Shown here piece after piece: positions 1 to 9,554 of a stretch of 64,000 nucleotides of DNA. The first letter of the stretch is position 1; each line of letters starts with the position of its first letter. Source of the stretch: a virus. Below the pieces are notes generated by a model that was not told the DNA's origin, ran no database searches, and saw nothing but the letters and a program-made list of their open reading frames with translations. The position numbers were made by a program, and so were the translations under genes. The stretch lies in the IMG/VR virus record IMGVR_UViG_3300006192_000007, positions 1-64,000 of that record. The stretch is one strand, 5' to 3'.

Positions 1-2138
1 TGATTCTACATGCCGGAGACTGGGGATATTATCCTAACGCCATAGCGGATACCACAACTAAGAACGCTAGCTTTCTCCATTATGCGAAAACCCTAACCGC
101 CTTAGGGGTAGAAAACCACGCATGGCCATTGGCTCTGCATAACCCTGAAATCCAGGGCATAGACCCCTTCAACAGTAAACTCACTGTAGAAGAAGTCGCT
201 GCTATCTCGTATGAATCTAAATTTAACTATTGGTATTTCTTACGGGAAGTCTCTAGGGTTCCACAAACCGGTACCACCATCCCTTCTTGCTATTTAGCAA
301 ACCGAGCTAATATGGCACTGAACTGGTGTTTCTTAAATAACATTGACTTCGCTAACATTATGCCCCGTCAGTGTGGTAAGTCGGTCGGAGCTGACGTATT
401 AAACAACTGGTTAATGCATGTTAGTGGCGTTAACTTAAACATACAGCTCATTACGCGCGGTGATGACCTGCGTGTTAAAAACATTAAGCGGCTAAAAGCC
501 ATCCGGGATTTACTCCCTCCTTATCTAAACTTTTACCGTCCAGGCAAGGACGCTAATAACACCGAGCGCTTAACCTGTATGGCGCTTGAGAATGAATATG
601 TGACTGCTGTTGCACAAAAAGATAAAGCAGCAGCAGATAACCTAGGGCGTGGATTGACATCGTCCATTATTCAGGCGGATGAACCACCATACTGTGCAAA
701 CATACATATATCTTTGCCTGTAGCGCTGGCAGGTGCCGGTACGGCTCGTGATTTGGCTGAAGCGAACGGTACGTTCTATGGTAACATCTATACAACAACG
801 GCTGGTAAAAAGGATACGCCGGAAGGGAAGTACATGTACGACCTTATCCACTCCGGTATGTACTGGACTGAAAAGCTATTAGATGCCGGTAGCCGTGAAC
901 AAGCCTGGGACATGATTGCACTGCACAGTAAACGTCGGTTGGTAAACGGTACGTTCTCACATCGCCAGATAGGTAAAGACGATGAATGGTTACGCAAGAA
1001 GATTATCGACTCTACAGGGGATAAAGATGCGGCGGAGCGCGACTATCTGAACCAATGGACATCCGGTAGTGAGAGCTCACCTTTATCAGTAGCGCTTAAC
1101 AGAGCCGTAGCGCAGTCTAAGAAAGAAGCTACCTATACGCAACGCTTTAAACAGAACTACCTCTTAGATTGGTTTATAGGGCGTGCCGACATGCAGTCTA
1201 GGCTCATGAACAATGAAATCATTCTAAACATCGACCCGTCTCAGCTTGTAGGGGAAGACGGTAACGGAGTGGTGATAGAAGACCTGCGTAATATGGAAGT
1301 AATTGCCGGTACAGATATTACGACTTCTAATATCTTCAGTTTTGCCAGTTGGGTGACTGACATGTTGGTGATGTTTAAGAAAATGACCTTAGTCATTGAG
1401 AATGCGGCATCCGGACAAGCCATACTTGACATCGTGGCACACCAACTCATGCAGTTAGGTATTAACCCATTCAGACGTATCTTTAACCGCGTTATCGATA
1501 ACCCTATCTCCATGAAGGCAGCCTATCTTGACGTCGTTGAAAACAGTGACAAGTGTGAACCTGAGCTTTATGAGAAATACAAAAAGTATTTTGGGTTTAA
1601 TACGAATGGGGCGACTCGCCCACTACTGTACGGAATGGTACTTCAGAAAGCGGCTAAATCCACTGCTCATTTATGTAACCATCCTGCTCTAGTAGAACAG
1701 ATACTGAGTTTGGTGAAAAAGAATGGGCGTGTAGACCACCCATCAGGCGGTCACGATGATATGGTTATCGCGTGGTTGCTTGGACACTGGTTCAGTACTT
1801 ATGCTCAAAACTTAGCCTGGTACGGAATCCGCCCAGGGGTCGTGCAGTCACTGGTGAGTGAGTTAGGCGCCGAACTGAGTGACGAAGAGATACGTGACCG
1901 TATCTTTAGGGAAGGATTGATTAAGCGCATTAACGGCTTAAAAGAGAAACTGGAGACTTGTAATGACATTGTACTGACACAGTCATACTCAATGCAGATT
2001 AAGTTGCTGGTGGCTCAACTTGACGATACTGACTTTGAAGCTAAGGTTATGGCAGACATCCGGGCTATTAGTGAAGAGAAAGGTAAGGAGAAACGTTCGT
2101 TAAGTCAAATCCTTAAAGAAGAAAATAAGTATTACTAA
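1..2138 (+). CDS. Terminase large subunit (5' end outside window)
   Basis: ATPase-nuclease that drives DNA packaging at the portal. The frame is open from base 3 with no stop or convincing start, so the gene begins left of the window; a TTG at 129 is not needed as a start. Visible motifs: a Walker A-like PRQCGKS near base 365, a Walker B-like SIIQADE near base 665, and the nuclease acidic clusters AGTDITTSN (about base 1310) and GGHDDMVIAW (about base 1750). The order ATPase then RNase-H-like nuclease is that of tailed-phage TerL. About 711 residues are visible, a size typical of jumbo phages. A bidirectional hairpin follows the stop. Confidence 0.88.
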   Translation, partial: ILHAGDWGYYPNAIADTTTKNASFLHYAKTLTALGVENHAWPLALHNPEIQGIDPFNSKLTVEEVAAISYESKFNYWYFLREVSRVPQTGTTIPSCYLANRANMALNWCFLNNIDFANIMPRQCGKSVGADVLNNWLMHVSGVNLNIQLITRGDDLRVKNIKRLKAIRDLLPPYLNFYRPGKDANNTERLTCMALENEYVTAVAQKDKAAADNLGRGLTSSIIQADEPPYCANIHISLPVALAGAGTARDLAEANGTFYGNIYTTTAGKKDTPEGKYMYDLIHSGMYWTEKLLDAGSREQAWDMIALHSKRRLVNGTFSHRQIGKDDEWLRKKIIDSTGDKDAAERDYLNQWTSGSESSPLSVALNRAVAQSKKEATYTQRFKQNYLLDWFIGRADMQSRLMNNEIILNIDPSQLVGEDGNGVVIEDLRNMEVIAGTDITTSNIFSFASWVTDMLVMFKKMTLVIENAASGQAILDIVAHQLMQLGINPFRRIFNRVIDNPISMKAAYLDVVENSDKCEPELYEKYKKYFGFNTNGATRPLLYGMVLQKAAKSTAHLCNHPALVEQILSLVKKNGRVDHPSGGHDDMVIAWLLGHWFSTYAQNLAWYGIRPGVVQSLVSELGAELSDEEIRDRIFREGLIKRINGLKEKLETCNDIVLTQSYSMQIKLLVAQLDDTDFEAKVMADIRAISEEKGKEKRSLSQILKEENKYY

Positions 2139-2145
2139 AACGACA

Positions 2146-2179
2146 TTACTCTCCTTCCCCGTTAAAGGAAGGAGAGTAA
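2146..2179. terminator. Bidirectional hairpin terminator
   Basis: A perfect 13-bp stem (2146-2158 with 2167-2179) and an 8-nt loop sit between the convergent ends of the terminase and the minus-strand gene at 2193. Confidence 0.75.
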
Positions 2180-2192
2180 TTGTCTATTCTGG

Positions 2193-3419
2193 TTAAGTTG
2201 AAGAACTGCCGCCGGATTTAAGGGTAAAGATACGCAGGATGAGATAGATGTAAAGGGCAACGCCTGTGGCGACCCGCATAGCTGGTCTAGCTCTAGGTAC
2301 CGCTTCTTCTACGAGTTCAACACATAGGCGCTTAATCGTAATCAAATCTTTGCGTTTGGTACGTGAAGAACGATAGTAGTCTCGGCATTTACTAATCATA
2401 GCAGGGACATCCGTAAGCGATATACCGTCACCACGAGAGACATCAAACAACATGATAACTAGTTCTTCGGATAGCTCATCGAGTTGAGGACGTAAGACAC
2501 GGCTGTTTTCTGACATGTAAGATAAGGTATCTCTAAGGTAACGAATGTCAGCAGTTGTGACCACTGTCATTGTGTCTTCTAGTAACGACTCCTTAATGAG
2601 TTCGGCTTTAGTCTTGTAGCGTCCCTTTAAGTCCTCAATGAGTTCTCTTTGGAAGCTACGGACGTTACCGACGACCTTAACACCTTCATGTTCACCTATG
2701 CGGCTAAAACTACCAATGCGTGCTTCTTGGTCTTTAATGCGATGGAAGGATTCCGTTAAAGCGTTTAAGACGTCGGTTAAACGGTCCTGTAGGTCATTTG
2801 CCCACTTAGCCACATCATAGGTGCCTTGGAATGTTTGAAGCTGCTGACGCCATAGGAACTTATCTGAAACGACTTGTTCACCACGCATCTTAAGTAGTTC
2901 AAACCAGCTCCCTGCTTTCTTTAAATCCGACCGATAGTCCAATGACTCATAGTGAGCCATGGCAATGGATTCATTGGCTTTAAATCGAAAACGGTTACGC
3001 ATGCCTGATGTTAAGTGTTTCATGTGGGCGCCGATAATGGTGTATACAATACCAATCTCTTTTTCGTCTTGAGAAAGACGGCTGGTAGCAATACGGTGAG
3101 CCACATATAGAAACGAAAGGTTCATGAGACTAGAAGCCACGCGCCAGCGAGATTCAATCCCGTCTAGCTCGTAGATGTCATTCTGGCAATCTTCAATATC
3201 GATAATACCACAGATTTCTTCTAGCCAATAGCGACCGTCGACTTCGTCCATCCATACCGCACGGTAAACCCCTAAGAGGTGCCCACCGAAAAAATTGGTG
3301 TGTTCTTCATTTTTGTTTGCGAACTTCTGGACGAACTGAAGTACGCGATTGATAAATTGCTTATCGACCTCAATGTTGGTATAGGTATCCATTAGGTCTT
3401 TGAGTGATGGAAATGCCAT
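2193..3419 (-). CDS. Hypothetical protein with C-terminal membrane segment
   Basis: Unrecognised 408-residue protein. It is mostly helical, with charged helices from about residue 190 to 360. Near the C-terminus a hydrophobic stretch (about residues 380-398, ATGVALYIYLILRIF) looks like a single membrane segment followed by a short Gly/Ser tail. The ATG at 3419 has an AGGATA-like ribosome site upstream. It is convergent with the terminase gene and divergent from the gene at 3583. A virion or membrane role is possible but not shown. Confidence 0.7.
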   Translation of the reverse strand: MAFPSLKDLMDTYTNIEVDKQFINRVLQFVQKFANKNEEHTNFFGGHLLGVYRAVWMDEVDGRYWLEEICGIIDIEDCQNDIYELDGIESRWRVASSLMNLSFLYVAHRIATSRLSQDEKEIGIVYTIIGAHMKHLTSGMRNRFRFKANESIAMAHYESLDYRSDLKKAGSWFELLKMRGEQVVSDKFLWRQQLQTFQGTYDVAKWANDLQDRLTDVLNALTESFHRIKDQEARIGSFSRIGEHEGVKVVGNVRSFQRELIEDLKGRYKTKAELIKESLLEDTMTVVTTADIRYLRDTLSYMSENSRVLRPQLDELSEELVIMLFDVSRGDGISLTDVPAMISKCRDYYRSSRTKRKDLITIKRLCVELVEEAVPRARPAMRVATGVALYIYLILRIFTLKSGGSSST

Positions 3420-3484
3420 AAAGTTATCCTATCAGTGAGGATGAATAAAAAGAGTATCTAGAGGATTCGTTTTCGGCACGGGTT

Positions 3485-3498
3485 AAAACCCATATTAC
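3485..3498 (+). promoter_or_regulatory. Early-promoter-like element (variant)
   Basis: AAAACC followed by CATATTAC, one base from the TATATTAC core found at several other operon starts here. It lies 85 bases before the gene at 3583. Confidence 0.45.
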
Positions 3499-3582
3499 CT
3501 TAACGCATAAACACTACCTGTTAACTATAGGGAATACTTATAACCATGTTCAACATTTTAACTTTACTGTGCGAGGCACATT

Positions 3583-4350
3583 ATGAATGCAAAGAAAGAG
3601 CAAGAAGCTCGAGTTGCCGCCATGCGGCTAGTACTCGACCACTACAGGCGAGATACCGTCAGTCCCATTTTTATTACGCCGGAGATACTTAGGGAATACC
3701 ACTACCAGCTAAAGGATGTTGACCGTGTAGTTGTGTTTATTGGGTTTGACATTAACAGCCCATTAATGATACCGACAGGAACGCACTTTAAACAAGATGT
3801 ATGGGTGGTAGAGTCCATCTATCGCTCCGCAATTGACGTAACTATCGAAGGTGACATGTATTTCATGGACACTGAGATTAGATTACGTTATGGAACCGAC
3901 ATCGTAATTAATACCCACCCTCTGGCTGAAGTCAAAGGTATCCACCGCTTCGATGCAGTGAGTTGGGAGCACTGGAAGTCTGAAAAGATACGGACACGAC
4001 TTATGGGTAACAAAGCTGTTAGAGTCTTTCATAACGAAACCGACGCTAAAGTGTTACAACAGAAGTTCCGCGATGTCTTTTTAGCCCTCCCTACATTTCC
4101 ACTGAAAGATTTTATTAAACTCCTTCCGTCAGTCAAACTTTTGTATAATAAAAATAAGGGGCTACATAAAGTAGTCGGTGATATCATCATAAAAGGACCT
4201 TACCGATACACCATACCCGAAAACCTATTATTCACAGGAGACGTCAGTCATCTAGATTACATCCAGCAAGACTATCCATCAACCACTCGGATAGAAGGCG
4301 GTAAAATCGAGATGCTGAGTTACTTCAACTATGCTGACAACAACCCTTAA
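3583..4350 (+). CDS. Hypothetical protein
   Basis: Unrecognised 255-residue soluble protein. An ATG start follows the purine-rich GCGAGGCAC. It has alternating hydrophobic strands in the middle (about residues 45-130) and no signal peptide or membrane segment. Its last 20 bases overlap the next gene in another frame, so the two are probably translated together. Confidence 0.65.
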   Translation: MNAKKEQEARVAAMRLVLDHYRRDTVSPIFITPEILREYHYQLKDVDRVVVFIGFDINSPLMIPTGTHFKQDVWVVESIYRSAIDVTIEGDMYFMDTEIRLRYGTDIVINTHPLAEVKGIHRFDAVSWEHWKSEKIRTRLMGNKAVRVFHNETDAKVLQQKFRDVFLALPTFPLKDFIKLLPSVKLLYNKNKGLHKVVGDIIIKGPYRYTIPENLLFTGDVSHLDYIQQDYPSTTRIEGGKIEMLSYFNYADNNP

Positions 4351-4690
4351 TCAAAAGAAACTTATCGTAGTCGGTAATTTCTTCTCCTGTAACGGGGAGA
4401 TAGGAAACCCACTGCGCGTGGCCTATACGGGAGCGGATGTTGCCCCGTGGCTAAAAGAAGCCTTTGATAATAACGTATCTGAAGAAGACTATGGCGCACT
4501 CGCCCAACACCCAGACCCTCATGTGAGGTGTCTGGTTGCTCGTAATCTAGAATGTCTGGATATACTGGCAAATGATGTCGATGCTTCAGTACGTCAAATT
4601 GCAAAGGAAGCTTTGCGCTATACTAGAGGACCCATGCGGGACCCGATTGATATAAAGCGTGAATTTCACCATGAATGGGTGCGGCAGTAA
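4331..4690 (+). CDS. Small HEAT-like repeat protein
   Basis: 119 residues, starting inside the end of the previous gene. Residues about 55-95 contain two HEAT-like helical units (LAQHPDPHVRCLVARN and DVDASVRQIAKEAL), the D-x-x-V-R-x-x-A signature of ARM/HEAT-type repeats that usually mediate binding. The N-terminal 40 residues look like a small beta segment. The partner is unknown. Confidence 0.6.
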   Translation: MLTTTLNQKKLIVVGNFFSCNGEIGNPLRVAYTGADVAPWLKEAFDNNVSEEDYGALAQHPDPHVRCLVARNLECLDILANDVDASVRQIAKEALRYTRGPMRDPIDIKREFHHEWVRQ

Positions 4691-4777
4691 TCCCATAGAC
4701 TCAGGACAATAAATTAAACCTTTAATTTATGCCCTCTTCGTATTTTAAACCCACTAATCCGTAAACAGGAGTTTTAC

Positions 4778-5728
4778 ATGAGTAATTGGCAAGGCGGTGG
4801 CGGTAACTGGGGCGGTAAACGCGCTCCTAAGCCACGTCCACAACACGGTCCAGAGCACGAACTAGAGCCACGCATTGAAGCTATCTTACGCAAAGACCGT
4901 AATGTCCCTAAGAACTATCACAGTCCAGGTGAATCTCCATCGCGTGAAACCATACTGTTAGAAGGTGACCCAGAACGTCAAAGTATTGAAGTACCAAAAG
5001 CGGCAATGTTGTTTAAGCAAGCAGGCTACCCACTGAACCACGACCAGTATCCACCGATTAAGAAGTTTAATTCTGAATACCCAGATTCAAACTACTACTT
5101 CGTACACAGCGGTCCTGTATTCTGGAAGAAAGACGAAAACTTCCGTCATATCCCGACATACTCACGTTATGTCATCGACCGCTTCGGTCGTGTACTCAAT
5201 GCCTGCACTGGTGTTGCTGTACAACCTGAAAACGATCGTATGTATAAACTGGTGGCTGATGGTCCTGCCTTTAGCAATAACCCATACTGGGCAGCTAAAG
5301 ACACACTGCTGATGTTAGCATTCAGTACCTTACCTGAAAACTTCATTGACTATGGCGGTGGTACATACAGCCATGAGCTTAAAGTTGATGCAGAGAAAGG
5401 TGAGTACACATGGGTTGCTCGTCCAGCAGTGAAAGTCCGCAATGGCGAAACTGGTCAAACGAAGTTATATCGTAATTTCCCTGAGTTTATTGAATGTGCG
5501 GTAAAAGACTTCCAGCAAGCCGGTGATTTACGACGTCAAATCCGTACACCGATTGATGGCGTTCTGACCGTAGGTCCGTTCCAAATCAAGCTAGCAGAAG
5601 AAACGGCGATGCCTGAACTTCCAGTGGCTAGCGAAAGCAGTTCTACTGCGGCAGTCAGTGAGCCTGCTCCAGCAGCAGCCACACAAGAAGAAACCGTCGA
5701 TATTGATTTCGATGATTTAGAATTCTAA
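4778..5728 (+). CDS. Putative ssDNA-binding-like protein with acidic C-terminal tip
   Basis: 316 residues with three parts. The N-terminus (1-25) is Gly/Trp-rich and basic, as in flexible nucleic-acid-binding arms. The core (about 60-255) is unrecognised; it carries YVIDRFGRVLNACTG, which looks like the short beta motif of NUMOD4-type DNA-binding modules. An Ala/Glu linker leads to the terminal residues DIDFDDLEF. That acidic tip ending in Phe is the hallmark of bacterial SSB and T7 gp2.5 tails, which recruit replication partners. The function is inferred from the tail and N-terminus only. The gene is preceded by an AACAGGAG ribosome site and followed by a 15-bp hairpin. Confidence 0.5.
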   Translation: MSNWQGGGGNWGGKRAPKPRPQHGPEHELEPRIEAILRKDRNVPKNYHSPGESPSRETILLEGDPERQSIEVPKAAMLFKQAGYPLNHDQYPPIKKFNSEYPDSNYYFVHSGPVFWKKDENFRHIPTYSRYVIDRFGRVLNACTGVAVQPENDRMYKLVADGPAFSNNPYWAAKDTLLMLAFSTLPENFIDYGGGTYSHELKVDAEKGEYTWVARPAVKVRNGETGQTKLYRNFPEFIECAVKDFQQAGDLRRQIRTPIDGVLTVGPFQIKLAEETAMPELPVASESSSTAAVSEPAPAAATQEETVDIDFDDLEF

Positions 5729-5735
5729 CATGAAC

Positions 5736-5771
5736 TAGTGTACTGTCTGATTTCGGTCAGACAGTACACTA
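5736..5771. terminator. Hairpin after the SSB-tail gene
   Basis: Perfect 15-bp stem (5736-5750 with 5757-5771) with loop TTTCGG, just before the cca ribosome site. The weak T-tract means it could also stabilise or process mRNA. Confidence 0.6.
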
Positions 5772-5783
5772 ATAGGAGCTTTT

Positions 5784-7061
5784 ATGAAAATATACTTAGT
5801 AGGTGGTGCAGTACGTGACATAGCAATGGGCTTAAGTCCAAAGGACTTTGACTATGTGGCTGTTGGCGGTAATCCCGATTATTTTCAGGAATGGAAGATG
5901 GTCGGTAAAGACTTTCCGGTTTTTATTGAACCGGCACATGGATGGGAAGTTGCATTAGCACGTAAAGAAAGTAAGACAGGACTAGGGTATACCGGTTTTT
6001 CTATAGAGTGGGAAGGGGTGACTCTAGAAGAAGATTTAGCTCGACGTGACCTGACCATCAATGCAATGGCGCAGGAAGTTGACTGGGAGCAAACGGTTGA
6101 GAAAGGGTACCCTATAACAACCGGGGATATCATAGACCCCTACGGTGGCTTAGACAGTCTTAAGAACCGATTGTTGCATCCGACCTCAGTGCGGTTCGAA
6201 GAGGACCCAGTGAGGCTATTACGCGCCGGGCGCTTTCTAGCACGGTATACTGAGTTTAAGCCGAGTGTCCAGTTAATCGAAGTTTGTAAAAGAATGGCGC
6301 GACAGGGTACAATGGGTGAACTTAATGCGGCCCGTGTATGGAAAGAAACGGAAAAGGCCCTAACTGAGCACTTTCCAGTGAACTACTTCGACTTCATTAC
6401 CCAGTTTGACTTTCCCTTTGTACGGTTCTTACGGGCAATGAAACATACCCGTGAGGACAATGCTTATCATCGTGAAGAGTCTGTCTATGACCATACAATG
6501 ATGGTATTAGCTCATGCCAGTCAAACCGATAATAATCCTAGGCTTAACTTTGCCTGCTTAATGCATGACATTGCTAAACCCTATTGTTATGCAACTCAAG
6601 GGAATGGACATGGACATGAAGAGGTAGGAGTAGGGATGGTTAAAGAGTTCTGCTCTACATGGAGTATACCTAAGGCATATCGAGATTCGGCCATTGCAGT
6701 TACACGTTACCACCAAATGGTACATTCTGCACTAGGACGTAATGGCGATAGTCCGCTTAGACCACGCAGTGTTATGACTCTCTTCAATGGCATCCATGCC
6801 TTTAATCAACCCGATAATTTAGAGTTTCTACTGCAAGCATGTTTCGCTGACCATTACGGACGCATTGGCGATGAGCCCCCAGCCGTTTATCGCAATAGCG
6901 AGTTTCTAAAGGAGTGTTATGCCGCAGCTTCGCAGGTTGACGCACAAGCTTTAGCCGCTCGTCTTATCGAGAAGGGGAACTGCGCAGGACACGTCATTGG
7001 TGAACGTATCAATGAAGCGAGATGTAAAGCTATCTCGGTGGTCCGTAACCAATGGGTTTAA
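5784..7061 (+). CDS. cca: CCA tRNA nucleotidyltransferase
   Basis: Adds or repairs the 3' CCA end of tRNAs using CTP and ATP. 425 residues, close to the bacterial enzyme with an HD domain. The nucleotidyltransferase head has VGGAVRD (6-12), the catalytic pair D21 and D23 in KDFDYVAVG, and RRDLTINAMA (87-96). DPVRLLRAGRF (141-151) belongs to the nucleotide-recognition region. A C-terminal HD phosphohydrolase domain has H237 and HD at 261-262, as in the multifunctional E. coli type. No tRNA gene was found in the window, so it probably repairs host tRNAs or phage tRNAs encoded elsewhere. A ribosome site AGGAGC precedes the ATG. Confidence 0.93.
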   Translation: MKIYLVGGAVRDIAMGLSPKDFDYVAVGGNPDYFQEWKMVGKDFPVFIEPAHGWEVALARKESKTGLGYTGFSIEWEGVTLEEDLARRDLTINAMAQEVDWEQTVEKGYPITTGDIIDPYGGLDSLKNRLLHPTSVRFEEDPVRLLRAGRFLARYTEFKPSVQLIEVCKRMARQGTMGELNAARVWKETEKALTEHFPVNYFDFITQFDFPFVRFLRAMKHTREDNAYHREESVYDHTMMVLAHASQTDNNPRLNFACLMHDIAKPYCYATQGNGHGHEEVGVGMVKEFCSTWSIPKAYRDSAIAVTRYHQMVHSALGRNGDSPLRPRSVMTLFNGIHAFNQPDNLEFLLQACFADHYGRIGDEPPAVYRNSEFLKECYAAASQVDAQALAARLIEKGNCAGHVIGERINEARCKAISVVRNQWV

Positions 7062-7072
7062 TAAGTTAGATT

Positions 7073-7106
7073 AGGTTATCTGCGTGATAGCAGATAACCT
7101 ATCTTT
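7073..7106 (+). terminator. Rho-independent terminator of cca
   Basis: 11-bp stem (7073-7083 with 7090-7100) followed by ATCTTTTT. Confidence 0.8.
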
Positions 7107-8220
7107 TTAACTTAACTTATTTTTCTCTCTATAAAAGCCCAGAAGGCGGTTTAGATATAAATCAACCCACTTGCCTTAGTTAACTAAAATAACCCTCTTA
7201 GAAATCGATACAATGCGTTTTAAGCTATATTTGAATACAAAGATTAAAGTAAGTTAAAAACATCCTGTTAAAGTTATGTTTTCTTAGTAGGTAATTTTGA
7301 CTCTTGTAAAATACCCAATTTTGACCTAAATATTTTTAAGTGCGATGACTTTCTAAAATTAGGACATTTCTCTCTATCCATTGCCCCACCTTTAGTATGC
7401 CTTAATTTGTAAAAATTTACAGAGCCGATCAAATTAAGATGAGGAGCTTTTCTAGATCTATTTTTTTCTAAAGAAAAAAATAAGTAATTATTAATATATA
7501 TATAGAAAAAAATATTTTAATAAGATTAGTCATATAAAGATATTAAAAAAAAACAACTGAAAGTTGTTTTTAAAGAATATAAAACCTAAAAGAAAAAGAT
7601 CAGGAACTCGAACTACGTTCTCATTCTGGAAATTAGATCGGTTTAAATATATCTCGAAGAGTCTGCTATGAGTGTAAGCACTCATAGACTCACTAGGAAG
7701 ATTCTAGAGAAAAGTTTAGTAGGTTTATATAAAAACTCAACATTTACACTCTACTCCTCCTGAGGACTACCTCAGGAGAGATGAAGTAAACTTTCAAAAA
7801 ACATTGGATTATAACTGATGCCTCCCTTGAGGGGAGTCATAGAAAGTCCCGGAGGGAGATCTAAAATAAACAAAATATATTTGGGCCGCGACGCGACGCC
7901 GTCGGGCACACCTCTGGCAAAAATAAAGTCCCTAATGCCCTCTAAAAGTTCCTGTATCGAACGTAGAGCCACGTTAAAGTATTAAGGTGATAGATTGCTT
8001 ACCTTTTACATTATCGTCGCTCTAATCGCTTTACAGAGAAGATTTTATATTTTAATCAAAAACAGTAAAAACACATTCCTGTCTCCTTTTACGGAAGACA
8101 GGAATGGTTTGTAAACCCCGTAGGGGAGGTGCCACTAAGATACCAGAGTGTGAAAACAGTGGCACCTCTATTCATCGCTGTAGCTAGGTCTAATAATTAC
8201 AGCCATACAATTGGTGCGAT
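7107..8220. other. Gene-poor A+T-rich stretch with stem-loops
   Basis: About 1.1 kb with no convincing gene. The first 500 bases are strongly A+T-rich with A- and T-runs and a TATATATA tract near 7490. Perfect stem-loops follow: 7666-7674 with 7679-7687, 7757-7765 with 7770-7778, 8074-8084 with 8096-8106, and 8126-8136 with 8158-8168. A minus-strand frame at 7772-7972 is open, but its GTG start lacks a ribosome site. No tRNA cloverleaf was found. It could hold structured RNA or a replication-related region; neither is proved. Confidence 0.5.
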
Positions 8221-8676
8221 ATGAAAACAACCGTAACCTATCTCGAGGACATCTGTGATGTAGCACGGCTACGCACGGGGGATGTTCTTATCAATTTCTG
8301 TAACTGTCGCTGTGAATGGCGGAGTGATTGGCAGCAATCTTTAAAGCGTGCTTGTCAGAACGCATACATTGCCGATTTGAATACCCGTAAGGGAGACGCT
8401 ACTAAGTTAGGCATGGTAACATGGGCTAAAGAACGTAATGGGGTCTTTGTTGTAAACCTATACTGTTACATTGAACATACCAAAGAACCTTTAACCACCA
8501 TTGAGGAAAACCTCTATCGAGGACTTAAGGTGGTTCATGCCCTGTTCCCTAAGAGTAGGGTAGTTGTCCCTGCCCATGTGCCTTGTATCCTGCCTCGATG
8601 GCATACTTCACTTATGCAGCAACTCCATAGCGTACTGCATGACCGAGACCTTGTTTTGTACGTAGACGGTAAATAG
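8221..8676 (+). CDS. Macrodomain-like protein
   Basis: 151 residues resembling small phage and bacterial macrodomains, which bind or hydrolyse ADP-ribose. The strand-loop DVLINFCNCRCEW (about 21-33) sits where macrodomains have their V-N-x-x-N loop. LGMVTWAKE and VFVVNLYCY (61-82) match the next strands, and a helix with EENLYRGLKVVHALFP is followed by RVVVPAHVPC. Similarity is at pattern level only, and the Gly-rich diphosphate loop is weak, so the protein may be inactive. The ribosome site is weak. A hairpin with a CGAA loop (8680-8701) follows the stop. Confidence 0.45.
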   Translation: MKTTVTYLEDICDVARLRTGDVLINFCNCRCEWRSDWQQSLKRACQNAYIADLNTRKGDATKLGMVTWAKERNGVFVVNLYCYIEHTKEPLTTIEENLYRGLKVVHALFPKSRVVVPAHVPCILPRWHTSLMQQLHSVLHDRDLVLYVDGK

Positions 8677-8679
8677 AGA

Positions 8680-8701
8680 CCCAGTCACCGAAGTGACTGG
8701 G
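8680..8701 (+). terminator. Hairpin after the macrodomain-like gene
   Basis: 9-bp perfect stem (8680-8688 with 8693-8701) closed by CGAA, without a T-tract. Confidence 0.45.
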
Positions 8702-8759
8702 GTACAACAGGCGACTCACGTGAAGCCACAAAGCTCTCTACTAAATTTGTAAGTTATCT

Positions 8760-8773
8760 AAAACCTATATTAC
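8760..8773 (+). promoter_or_regulatory. Early-promoter-like element AAAACC-TATATTAC
   Basis: Exact match to the motif shared with 30924 and 38761, 38 bases before the ATG at 8811. The phiKZ virion RNA polymerase is reported to use a TATATTAC core. Confidence 0.65.
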
Positions 8774-8810
8774 TTCAGTGATATACTCTAATAAACCAAA
8801 GGAGACTGTT

Positions 8811-9539
8811 ATGTCTAACGAACTTTTAAAACCACAAGAATTATTGGCGCTCTGTAAACAGAACTTTGAATCCGACTCCCTTACCTTGGAAGACAGTGAC
8901 AGTCTGAAGACAGCCCTGGAAGGATATGTACAGACTTACCCAGCCGTAGCGAAGGGGTTGTTTTATTCACAGAGCGAGAACGGTGTGTTGTGTACCGAAC
9001 TTAACGACTATGTGGCTCGACTGTTCATGCAGTACCTGGATGACCTGGTTAAGCTGAACCAGACGGTCTATGTGAAAACCTCTACATTCAACATCCAAGA
9101 TACCGCAATGCCTAAAGCGATGCAGGCAGCACTATACAAAGCTATCCCGTATTACCTTAATGGCCCATGGTGCGTTACTGTCGATAAAGACCTACGTCAG
9201 TTCAGTCGCCGCTATCTAGCAGAAGACTCGGTTAGTCAGATTGAAAAGATTAAGCGCATAACCGAGCGTCGTTTGCGTTATATCGCACCCGGCTCACCTG
9301 TCAGCATCGTTGGCGGCGGGGATAACCAGCACCGTGTAGGCATCCTCTGTGAAGCTAAGGGCGATATCCATTTAGGTTGGACAGAGTGTACTATTGCGTT
9401 CAGTGCCGGCGGTAATCTGGTAGAGTACGCAACCTATCACCGTTCTGAGATACGTCCATTTAGTACCCAGAAGAAAGACCTAGATAAAATCGGTCAGTCT
9501 TTATGGGATACCTTAGAAGCTAAATTGGTAAAGGCGTAA
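8811..9539 (+). CDS. Hypothetical protein, early-type promoter
   Basis: 242 residues starting at the ATG at 8811, which has AAAGGAG at proper spacing; an in-frame GTG at 8778 overlaps the promoter and is unlikely. Not recognised. The N-terminal half is helical, and the C-terminal half (about 150-225) alternates strands, with GSPVSIVGGGDN suggesting a compact beta domain. No membrane segment. Its position just after an exact promoter motif suggests early expression, when host-takeover proteins are made. Confidence 0.7.
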   Translation: MSNELLKPQELLALCKQNFESDSLTLEDSDSLKTALEGYVQTYPAVAKGLFYSQSENGVLCTELNDYVARLFMQYLDDLVKLNQTVYVKTSTFNIQDTAMPKAMQAALYKAIPYYLNGPWCVTVDKDLRQFSRRYLAEDSVSQIEKIKRITERRLRYIAPGSPVSIVGGGDNQHRVGILCEAKGDIHLGWTECTIAFSAGGNLVEYATYHRSEIRPFSTQKKDLDKIGQSLWDTLEAKLVKA

Positions 9540-9554
9540 CTTCAGAACCTATAA

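Noticed and set aside
7600-7660. Possible tRNA T-arm (GTTCGAG on the minus strand)
   Set aside because: No acceptor or anticodon stem could be formed; no tRNA gene was found in the window.
7772-7972. Minus-strand 66-codon frame in the gene-less region
   Set aside because: GTG start without a ribosome site and overlapping stem-loops; composition does not look coding.
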